From Deltaproteobacteria bacterium (lineage in GTDB: Bacteria > Desulfobacterota > Desulfarculia > Adiutricales > Adiutricaceae), in the NCBI GenBank assembly GCA_031257955.1, contig JAIRNQ010000029.1, positions 1-10,692 on the forward strand: 10,692 nucleotides of DNA. Direction: 5' to 3'. Every line of letters starts with the position of its first letter. Position 1 is the stretch's first letter. The position numbers were made by a program, and so were the translations under genes. The notes under the pieces were generated by a model, which saw only the letters and a program-made list of their open reading frames with translations, did no database searches and was not told the DNA's origin. Below, in pieces: positions 1 through 5,149 of the stretch.

Positions 1-2
1 GT

Positions 3-143
3 GAACGAATACCATTCAAAGATGTTTATCTTTGTCCGCAACACGATCCTTTGACGGATTCAAGGGGGGCAAGTTTCGATCTTAGACGGGAAGGTTATTT
101 CATGGGCCTTGCCTATGTGGCCCTTACTGACCATTGTCAATAA
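3..143 (+). pseudogene. Possible 3' end of a gene cut by the window edge or a remnant
   Basis: Frame 3 is open from the left edge to a TAA at 141-143, giving about 46 codons with no ATG near its beginning. The peptide contains PFKDVYLCPQHDPL, which has a Y-x-C-P-x-H look reminiscent of zinc-ribbon-like segments in some IS transposases, but this is too little to assign a family. The frame could be the tail of a gene beginning to the left, a decayed fragment, or chance. Its base composition matches the AT-rich edge rather than the GC-rich genes downstream. Confidence 0.2.
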
Positions 144-213
144 TCGAAAAAGAAATTGTGAAAAAAAATCACCCCATGAGCCGGTCTTTTTAATTTTCAA
201 GTGAAAATTTCCA

Positions 214-243
214 TTGCTTTTTAAGGATAAATGGTGTTATATT
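214..243 (+). promoter_or_regulatory. Candidate sigma-70 promoter with extended -10
   Basis: A -35-like TTGCTT (214-219) is followed after 18 bases by TATATT (238-243), with TG at 235-236 giving an extended -10. An AT-rich inverted repeat (192-198 / 203-209) lies just upstream. No gene begins within 500 bases on this strand, so if active it would give a long leader for the gene at 759 or a noncoding RNA. Confidence 0.35.
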
Positions 244-264
244 TCTAACGACCAGTTTTTGGTT

Positions 265-322
265 GCTTTCGCCCCATGTGTTTCGGGACTGTTCGTTTCG
301 CTGAAGGCCTATGGGGCAAAGC
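265..322 (+). repeat. Stem-loop just downstream of the candidate promoter
   Basis: The arm GCTTT-C-GCCCCAT (265-277) pairs with ATGGGGC-AAAGC (311-322): 12 base pairs interrupted by one bulged C at 270, closing a 33-base loop. It begins about 20 bases after the candidate -10 box at 238-243, so it would lie at the 5' end of any transcript from there. I recognise no known RNA family. Confidence 0.4.
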
Positions 323-456
323 GACTTGGATCTAGGCTGAAGCTTACGGCCACCAAGGTCCCCAGCCCAGTCCCCACTATGGTTCCCATAATGGCGACCG
401 TTAACTGGGCCCGAGGCCAGGTCCGAGGCCAAGCCCGAAGTCGGCCAAACGTTCAA

Positions 457-513
457 AGCCCGTCCGGCTTTCAGGGCCAGTAAGGCTTTGTAGCCCGTCC
501 GGCTTTCAGGGCC
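457..513 (+). repeat. 22-bp direct repeat, 35-bp period
   Basis: Two identical 22-base copies lie at 457-478 and 492-513, both containing CCCGTCCGGCTTTCAGGG, separated by 13 bases. The second copy overlaps a small hairpin (GCCCAG 511-516 with CTGGGC 525-530) followed by TTT. Only two copies are present, so this is a local duplication and not an array. Confidence 0.7.
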
Positions 514-627
514 CAGACCGTTTCCTGGGCTTTAGCCTTGGCCGTTTTGTCCTAATGATTGTATTTTAGTCCGCTTTTAGTTTGACCCGTTAGCTTGATC
601 TTCTCGAGGCTCCGAAAGATGGGCCAA

Positions 628-657
628 CGGTTACCCCGGGATAGTCCGGGGTAACCG
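628..657. repeat. Perfect 12-bp inverted repeat upstream of the XRE gene
   Basis: CGGTTACCCCGG (628-639) and its exact reverse complement (646-657) flank a 6-base spacer GATAGT. The repeat ends 102 bases before the helix-turn-helix start at 759. A dyad of this quality is either a stable RNA hairpin or an operator for a dimeric regulator; the adjacent XRE protein makes autoregulation possible. There is no T-run after it, so it is not an ordinary intrinsic terminator. Confidence 0.65.
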
Positions 658-758
658 CGCCCAAAGATGAACCAAACCAGGCCCGGCCCCAACCGTCTCC
701 GCCAAGGCCGGCTCGCCATCCCCAGCCGCCGCTGGGTCCCCATTGGGAGGGCGCGACC

Positions 759-1202
759 GTGACCATGTTCCAATTCAAAAACCTGGAGAATTACAGGGAG
801 CAAAGACTTATCAGCCGGGCCGAAATGGCCCGCAAGACCGGCCTTTCGCCCTTAACCATCAACAAACTGGAGGGAGGCCGAGCCTGCCGTCCAGACACGG
901 CCAAGAAGATTCTGGAGAGCTTGGATATTTTCTTAACCGGTGGCGGCTTTTCTTACGACGAAAAGAGAAGCGACTCGGTGGTCTACTCCAGCCCGGCGCT
1001 TCGGCCCAACTCCTCGCAGCTCATGCTCATCAAGGTGGCCGAGGACGACGAACCGGCCGTGAGGCCGGGCAGAGGGCACGGAAAGATTGGCCGTCCGCCA
1101 GTCGCGGCCCCCACGGCCAAATCCCACCCGGCGGCCAAAGGCGGGGCGGGCAAGGGCAAGGGCAAAGCCGAACCCAAGGCCAAGCCCAAAGCCAAGCGCT
1201 AA
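759..1202 (+). CDS. XRE-family helix-turn-helix protein with basic low-complexity tail
   Basis: Encodes 147 residues. Residues 8-57 form an HTH_3/Cro-C1 fold, with the helix-turn-helix in SRAEMARKTGLSPLTINKLE (19-38), typical of XRE regulators that bind DNA as dimers. The GTG start at 759 is preferred over ATG 765 because GGGAGG at 745-750 lies 8 bases before the GTG. Residues 58-100 are a linker. Residues 101-147 are rich in Lys, Ala, Pro and Gly, with a GRPP motif at 111-114 resembling an AT-hook core and a terminal PKAKPKAKR, similar in style to histone H1-like tails. A perfect inverted repeat 100 bases upstream could be its operator. The gene stands alone and ends in a strong terminator. 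Its target is unknown. Confidence 0.8.
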   Translation: MTMFQFKNLENYREQRLISRAEMARKTGLSPLTINKLEGGRACRPDTAKKILESLDIFLTGGGFSYDEKRSDSVVYSSPALRPNSSQLMLIKVAEDDEPAVRPGRGHGKIGRPPVAAPTAKSHPAAKGGAGKGKGKAEPKAKPKAKR

Positions 1203-1224
1203 ACCCTCCCGGCCCCCAATTTAC

Positions 1225-1273
1225 CACCCCCCAAGGCGGCCCCAAAAAGGCCGCCCGCCGGGGGTGTTTTTTT
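1225..1273 (+). terminator. Strong intrinsic terminator after the XRE gene
   Basis: A two-part stem: outer CACCCCC (1225-1231) pairs with GGGGGTG (1260-1266), inner GGCGGCC (1235-1241) pairs with GGCCGCC (1249-1255) around a CCAAAAA loop, followed by seven T (1267-1273). It begins 22 bases after the stop at 1202. The T-run continues into a second dyad, TTTTTTGGG (1268-1276) with CCCAAAAAA (1281-1289), lying between this gene and the convergent gene on the other strand. Confidence 0.85.
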
Positions 1274-1338
1274 GGGCCAGCCCAAAAAAGGCCGGCCGGT
1301 TCCAAGGCCCGGGGGCACGGGGACCCAGGGACACGGGC

Positions 1339-2079
1339 TTAACGTTTGTTCGGGTCGGTTTCGGTGAGTTGGTCGGCCACCAGGGCGGCGGGCGAGGCCG
1401 AGGGCTCGCCCATCAACAGGGGGGTCCAGTTATCGAAGGAAAGCTCCGAGCGCGGCGGCAGGGTCAGAAAGAGCGAGGGGTCGTCGTGGGGGCCGGCCAC
1501 CAAAAGGTCCAGCCAAGTCCGGTCCGAGGGCAAGGCCTCGACCCGCATTTCCATTTTCGCGGCCAAGGGGGCGATCTTTTCGACCGCCCCGTCCAGATCG
1601 AAGCAACCGGTCTCGACCAGCCCAAAACGGCGGTAATTTTTGAGCATGAGTTTGTTGATCCGGTCGGCCCGTTTTTCGCCGTAGCGTTCGACCGTCGTCC
1701 GGTAAGACTTAACCACGTTGTTTTCGTGGCGCATCCAGCCGGCGGTCAAAAAATAGGTGGCCGGCCTCGAGTGCCGCCGCCGGGCCTCCATGGAGCCCAA
1801 GAGAAGCGATATGCAGTCGTCGACCAGGGGGAAGACCGACAGGTAATCGCCGGTCCTGAGATCCGAGACCCCGCCCCCGCAATAGCCCAGCGAGACCAAA
1901 AGCTTTTGGCATTGGCCGTTGACCTGATCGAAGACTTCTTGGATCCTGGACCGCAGCCGGTCCGGGTTATTGTGTAGGCCCCCCTCCAACCAAACGACCT
2001 TATGGTTTAAGGAGTTTTCTTCCAGGGCCCTGTTAACCTCGTCCTCGATTGTCTCGCAGGCGACCAAAATGGTATCCAT
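1339..2079 (-). CDS. DUF1638 domain-containing protein
   Basis: A 246-residue protein matching DUF1638 (PF07796) over most of its length. Family hallmarks: N-terminal ILVACETIEDE, GLHNNPDRLR near residues 34-43, GYCGGG (65-70), DDCISLLLGS (87-96) and YFLTAGW (109-115). Conserved Cys8, Cys67 and Cys89 with His36 could bind a metal or cofactor; this is inference. From family knowledge, DUF1638 genes often lie near corrinoid/methylamine methyltransferase genes, but none is in this window, so no function is assigned. ATG 2079 is chosen by fit to the family start; TTG 2085 is an alternative, with AGAAGG (2091-2096, read on the minus strand) 5 bases before the TTG and 11 before the ATG. It is convergent with the XRE gene and divergent from the HAD gene. 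Confidence 0.85.
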   Translation of the reverse strand: MDTILVACETIEDEVNRALEENSLNHKVVWLEGGLHNNPDRLRSRIQEVFDQVNGQCQKLLVSLGYCGGGVSDLRTGDYLSVFPLVDDCISLLLGSMEARRRHSRPATYFLTAGWMRHENNVVKSYRTTVERYGEKRADRINKLMLKNYRRFGLVETGCFDLDGAVEKIAPLAAKMEMRVEALPSDRTWLDLLVAGPHDDPSLFLTLPPRSELSFDNWTPLLMGEPSASPAALVADQLTETDPNKR

Positions 2080-2323
2080 ATCCAAGCGAACCTTCTATGT
2101 TTGGCGGCCTCGCGAAAACCCCTTTCGGGGTCGTCGAAAGCTCCGCCGGAGGCCAATTGCCACCAAAAATATCTTACGACGGGTAGCGATATGGGCTTTC
2201 CGCCAAGGCGCCCGCCCCGTTGCCCCGTTGGGCACCGTTGGGCCCCTCCCAAAAAAAAGGGCGATAACGTATCCAGCCTCGGCGTTTAAGGCAATACTAC
2301 TTTAACGGCCGGCCCAAAATCAA

Positions 2324-2368
2324 CCGCCGGCCAACTGGCCGAATTTATCCGCCGGCCAACTCGCCGAA
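2324..2368 (+). repeat. Two-copy 20-bp direct repeat
   Basis: Copies at 2324-2343 and 2349-2368 share CCGCCGGCCAACT and CGCCGAA-type ends and differ at one base of 20 (period 25). The first copy also forms a dyad with GGCCGGC at 2307-2313. Confidence 0.6.
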
Positions 2369-2513
2369 CCGGTCCGCCGGACAAGTCCAGCGGCCGGGCC
2401 CACCGGACGGGCCCATTAGCCGGGGCCAAAAAAAACATGGCCAAAGGCCTCCCGGGGTTGTAAAATTCCCAAAAGGATCCCCGACCGGATCCACCCACGG
2501 TTGGCCTCCCAAT

Positions 2514-2549
2514 CGGCAGACTGGTCGGCAGACTGGTCGACAGACTGGT
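2514..2549 (+). repeat. 12-bp tandem repeat, three copies
   Basis: CGGCAGACTGGT occurs at 2514-2525 and 2526-2537, and once more with one change (CGACAGACTGGT) at 2538-2549, followed by a decayed fourth copy. The 12-base period keeps frame, which creates an artificial N-terminal extension in front of the HAD gene with repeated Asp-Trp-Ser. Confidence 0.8.
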
Positions 2550-2608
2550 CGACCTCCTGGCCGGCGGGCCGGAAGGGTCACAAAAAAATCCCTATGGTGG
2601 ACGGCCCC

Positions 2609-3079
2609 ATGATCGAGGTAAACGTGCCGGGCGGGCCCAGGCTGAGGCTGGAACGCCTGGTACTGGACTACAACGGAACCCTGGCCCTGGACGGCTTCCT
2701 TCTGCCGGGCGCGGCCGAGCTTTTAACCGAACTGGCCGCCAAGTTGGAGGTCCACGTCCTCACCGCCGACACCTTTGGCTTGGCCAAAGCCGGGCTGGCC
2801 AATCTCCCGGTTAAGCTTACCGTTCTTGGCCGAGACAACCAGTCGGTCGCCAAGCTGGCCTACGTAAAGGTCCTGGGGCTCGATGCCGTCTGCGCGGTCG
2901 GAAACGGCCTAAACGACCATCTTATGGTCGCCGCCTGCGCCCTGGGCCTGGCCGTGGTCGGCCCCGAGGGGGCCAGCCAAAAAACCTTGGCCGCGGCCGA
3001 CGTCGTCTGCCCGGACCTAACCGCCGCCCTGGGCCTCCTGCTGAACCCCTTGAGACTGGCGGCTACCCTGAGGGACTAA
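2609..3079 (+). CDS. Soluble P-type-ATPase-like HAD family hydrolase (COG4087)
   Basis: A 156-residue stand-alone HAD domain, close to the usual size of COG4087 proteins, which resemble the phosphorylation domain of P-type ATPases without membrane parts. Motif I is LVLDYNGTLALDG with nucleophile Asp20; position +2 is Asn22 instead of the usual Asp. Motif II is Thr52 in LTADT, motif III probably Lys82, motif IV GNGLNDHLM with Asn102 and Asp103. The C-terminus NPLRLAATLRD is also typical. ATG 2609 is chosen because family members begin MIE-x-x-x-PG and GGTGGA (2596-2601) lies 7 bases upstream; ATG 2594 and the in-frame start at 2501 would add a low-complexity lead translated partly from the tandem repeat. 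Substrate unknown. A copy of its 3' end follows downstream. Confidence 0.82.
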   Translation: MIEVNVPGGPRLRLERLVLDYNGTLALDGFLLPGAAELLTELAAKLEVHVLTADTFGLAKAGLANLPVKLTVLGRDNQSVAKLAYVKVLGLDAVCAVGNGLNDHLMVAACALGLAVVGPEGASQKTLAAADVVCPDLTAALGLLLNPLRLAATLRD

Positions 3080-3178
3080 ACTCTCTGTCCCCAGCCCTCA
3101 GCACCCTGGGCCCTGGGCCCGGTCGCCCTGGGCAACCCTAAACCCCTTGAGACTGGCGGTCGCCCTGAGGGACTTAAC
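3044..3178 (+). repeat. Duplicated 3' end of the HAD gene
   Basis: The last 36 coding bases and first bases after the HAD gene (3044-3081) recur at 3141-3178 with 34 of 38 bases identical, offset by 97 bases. The second copy reads NPLRLAVALRD but has no gene body. It lies 20 bases before the lipoprotein start. Confidence 0.85.
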
Positions 3179-3198
3179 CCCCAGGTCCCGGCCGGCCG

Positions 3199-3651
3199 AT
3201 GAGCGCCAAAATGCCAAAAACGATGCCCAAAACGACGCAATTGCCCGCCCCGCCGACGCGGCCCTTTTGGCCCGCCAAATTGTTTGCGGCTGCCCTTCTG
3301 GCTTTGTCCCTGGCCATCCCCTTGGCCCTGGCCGGCTGCGCCATGCCCAAGCAAGCCAACGACATCGTTCTCACCCCGCTCCCGGAAGACTGGAAAGACC
3401 GGGTCCTCATCGCCCTGGCCCCCAAGGCCACGGACGATCTGCTCGTCTACGACTCCAACCAGGTCGAGTTCCCGGACAATCCCCGGCCCTGCGTCTTAAC
3501 CCCGGACGACAGCGCCAAAGGCCAAGAGCCCCTGAAGGGGCATTGCGGCACTCTGGTGGTCGCCCAAAAGGGTCGCCGTAAACTCCCCCCGGCCAACTAC
3601 ATGTATATTTTACAGGAATCCGGCGAGATTATCTTCATCCGCCAAGATTAA
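3199..3651 (+). CDS. Small predicted lipoprotein, function unknown
   Basis: A 150-residue protein with a type II signal peptide: a basic N-terminus, a hydrophobic segment at about residues 28-45 and lipobox LAGC with Cys47, followed by Ala48, so it is probably lipidated and, by the usual sorting rule, sent to the outer membrane. The mature part of about 100 residues has Cys98 and Cys116, a possible disulfide, and ends in a hydrophobic/aromatic stretch YMYILQESGEIIFIRQD. I recognise no family. The start is uncertain: ATG 3199, 3211 and 3223 are in frame and none has a clear ribosome binding site; the later ones give a more normal signal peptide. It follows the duplicated HAD 3' end and may share that gene's transcript. 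Confidence 0.7.
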   Translation: MSAKMPKTMPKTTQLPAPPTRPFWPAKLFAAALLALSLAIPLALAGCAMPKQANDIVLTPLPEDWKDRVLIALAPKATDDLLVYDSNQVEFPDNPRPCVLTPDDSAKGQEPLKGHCGTLVVAQKGRRKLPPANYMYILQESGEIIFIRQD

Positions 3652-3977
3652 CCCCAGCCTCACCCCGCCCTTGGCCCAGGCCATGGACCAAGGGCCGTCT
3701 TGCCCAGCCCAGCCTCGATAACCCTTTCGCCTGCCCCTTTGCCGGCCCACACTCGGGCCCCCTTTCGCCTGCCCCTTTGCCGGCCCACACTTGGGCCCCC
3801 TTTCGCCTGCCCCCCTTCTGGTACCCTTTGGCCACCCTCTTTTCGTAACCCACCGACTCGCGCCCCCTATTCGCTCGCGCCATTTTTCGCGCGTCCCCTT
3901 TTGCCGTCCTTCTTCGCCTGACCTATCCGGTCCCATCGCGGTCCCGCATTGCTGGCCATGGGGCCAGAAAAAAATCC
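3652..3977. other. Pyrimidine-rich intergenic region with tandem repeats
   Basis: About 325 bases with no supported gene. A hairpin just after the lipoprotein gene (GCCCTTGG 3667-3674 with CCAAGGGC 3688-3695) may end its transcript but has a poor T-run. Then come 38-bp tandem repeats (3724-3815), a long C/T-rich tract on this strand, and a hairpin CTGGCC (3952-3957) / GGCCAG (3962-3967) followed by seven A (3968-3974) immediately before the next promoter. Confidence 0.6.
3724..3815 (+). repeat. 38-bp tandem repeat, about 2.4 copies
   Basis: Copies at 3724-3761 and 3762-3799 differ at one base (CACTCGGG versus CACTTGGG), and a partial third begins at 3800 with CTTTCGCCTGCCCC. There are no unique spacers, so it is not CRISPR. 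Confidence 0.85.
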
Positions 3978-4007
3978 TTGACAATGGTCTGGCCGCGGGG
4001 ATAAATT
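3968..4007 (+). promoter_or_regulatory. Sigma-70 promoter for the efflux operon/TetR gene
   Basis: A consensus TTGACA (3978-3983) is followed after 18 bases by TAAATT (4002-4007). Seven A at 3968-3974 just upstream could act as an UP element. The start of transcription would be near 4014, leaving a leader of about 97 bases before the TetR start at 4111. Confidence 0.75.
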
Positions 4008-4009
4008 AA

Positions 4010-4047
4010 CTAATCGTTTAAATAATTATTCGATCCCGACCGATTAG
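4010..4047. promoter_or_regulatory. Candidate TetR operator
   Basis: Overlapping the predicted transcription start are a perfect 10-bp palindrome AATAATTATT (4021-4030), ATCG/CGAT half-sites around it (4013-4016, 4031-4034) and an outer dyad CTAATCG (4010-4016) / CGATTAG (4041-4047). A site here would block the promoter at 3978-4007, as expected for an autoregulating TetR repressor of an adjacent pump. The exact half-sites are inference. Confidence 0.5.
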
Positions 4048-4110
4048 CCATTGGTGGGGCCTACCCTTTCCATGCCGCCCTTTCTCCAAGGGTGCCCGAG
4101 GGGTGACGAA

Positions 4111-4992
4111 ATGAGCGCGTCCGGGCCGAAGCCCCAATCCAAACCGACCAAAACAATCGCCGGCAAACCCGCGTCCGCGAAGCCCCTGGCCACAAAGGCC
4201 GGGCCAGATAAGCCACCGCCACCGGAGAGCCAGCCGATGGCCGAGCCCTTGGTCCCAAAAATCCAGGCCGACGGGAGTTCGGCTCTCGAGGGTCTGGCGG
4301 AAATCCTGGACACGGCCGAGTGGGACGAGCGGGAGACCCAGACGGCCAAACGCCGGCCGGCCGGGCGCATACCCCTGAACGAAAAGGTAGACACCAAAGA
4401 GCTTTTATATCGGGAGGCCATTTGTGTCATATCGGAAAAGGGCGTCAAAGGCGCGACCATCAGGGAGATCGCCAAGAGGGCCAACCTCACGCCGGCCATG
4501 GTCCATTACCACTTCAAGGACAAGGCCACGCTGGTCTCGAGTACCCTCACGCGGTACCTAAAGCCTATCTCGGACTCGGTCTGGGAGGCCGCCGAGCTGG
4601 ACATCGGGCCCCTGGAGATGCTTCGGGAGTTTCACCTGCGCCTGAGCGAGGTCTTTACTAAAGTGCGCTGGTACGGGTCCTTCTGGAGCCGGGAGCTGGC
4701 CGGGGTCCATGGGAGCCAAAAGCCTTTCATGGCCTCCCTTATCGGCGAGAACCGGCTGAAGCTTTTTAGGGAAAAGATTGAGCTGGGCCAAAAGCAGGGG
4801 CTGATTAACCCCTTGGTCAGCCCGGAACTGGTCTTTCCGACCCTGATCGCCCTTGTTTACTTGCCCAGGATTAGCCTGGAACACTGGGGCAAGGTCTGGA
4901 ACACGGACATCGACGAGGAGACCGTCCGCCGCCACGTCTGGGGCACAATCATAGACGGCCTGGCCGCCAAGGACGCCGGCAAACTCAAATAG
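4111..4992 (+). CDS. TetR/AcrR-family transcriptional regulator
   Basis: A 293-residue protein. The TetR_N domain is at about residues 95-140, with the recognition helix in LTPAMVHYHFKDK (126-138); the rest is an all-helical ligand/dimerisation region with no recognised subfamily. ATG 4111 is chosen because GAGGGG (4098-4103) ends 7 bases before it; the longer frame from 4051 has no such site. Residues 1-90 are unusual for the family: a Pro/Lys/Ala/Glu-rich, probably disordered extension. It lies 157 bases before an EmrA/EmrB pair on the same strand and has operator-like palindromes at its own promoter, so it probably represses itself and the pump in response to a toxic small molecule. No strong terminator separates it from emrA. 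Confidence 0.88.
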   Translation: MSASGPKPQSKPTKTIAGKPASAKPLATKAGPDKPPPPESQPMAEPLVPKIQADGSSALEGLAEILDTAEWDERETQTAKRRPAGRIPLNEKVDTKELLYREAICVISEKGVKGATIREIAKRANLTPAMVHYHFKDKATLVSSTLTRYLKPISDSVWEAAELDIGPLEMLREFHLRLSEVFTKVRWYGSFWSRELAGVHGSQKPFMASLIGENRLKLFREKIELGQKQGLINPLVSPELVFPTLIALVYLPRISLEHWGKVWNTDIDEETVRRHVWGTIIDGLAAKDAGKLK

Positions 4993-5149
4993 GCCGGCCA
5001 AACTTCCGGCCCATTATGGGGCCAGCCCATTTGGTCCCATATGGCCCCGGCCCGGACTTGTTTGGGCCAGGGCCCGTTTTTACCGTTTTTTCTATTTTTT
5101 GGGGTCCCGGCCGCCGGTCGGGACCTTCGATTGGGCGTGGGTGCGATAA
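4993..5149 (+). other. Gap between the tetR-family gene and emrA
   Basis: It holds GGGGCCA/TGGCCCC dyads and GGGC-CAGG-GCCC (5064-5075) followed by GTTTTT and further T-runs (5085-5100). This weak attenuator-like element could lower, but probably not abolish, read-through into emrA. No clear promoter for emrA is visible. Confidence 0.4.

Larger units (their letters stand above)
1..758. other. Gene-poor left end with mixed composition
   Basis: No open frame here has a credible start, ribosome binding site and protein-like composition. The first 260 bases are AT-rich and the rest becomes GC-rich, suggesting a composition boundary near 260-350. The stretch holds an open frame without a start (3-143), an AT-rich inverted repeat (192-198 with 203-209), a possible promoter (214-243), a stem-loop (265-322), a 22-bp direct repeat (457-513), a short hairpin (511-516 with 525-530) and a perfect 12-bp inverted repeat (628-657). 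Short frames such as the TTG-started one at 214-483 read as low-complexity Pro/Arg/Gly-rich peptides and I do not call them. Confidence 0.6.
2080..2608. other. GGCC/CCGG-rich intergenic region between divergent genes
   Basis: About 520 bases with no supported gene. Regulatory sites for both divergent neighbours must lie here, but I see no convincing promoter. It contains an A-tract (2251-2258), a 20-bp near-perfect direct repeat (2324-2343 and 2349-2368), a 7-bp inverted repeat GGCCGGC/GCCGGCC (2307-2313, 2326-2332), two GGGCCC palindromes (2396-2401, 2409-2414) and a 12-bp tandem repeat (2514-2549). The repeated GGCC/CCGG elements could fold like REP sequences. Confidence 0.6.

Noticed and set aside
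1087..1977. Long plus-strand frame opposite the DUF1638 gene
   Set aside because: It is the antisense shadow of a recognised protein in GC-rich DNA; its translation is low-complexity with no family features.
2501..2608. N-terminal extension of the HAD protein
   Set aside because: It is translated partly from the 12-bp tandem repeat, and the family normally begins at the MIE-x-x-x-PG start used here.
3147..3581. Frame beginning in the duplicated HAD 3' end
   Set aside because: It overlaps the lipoprotein in another frame and reads as Arg/Pro/Gly-rich; only its first residues resemble the HAD end because of the duplication.
3724..3815. Repeats considered as a CRISPR array
   Set aside because: The copies are directly adjacent with no unique spacers, and no cas genes are present.
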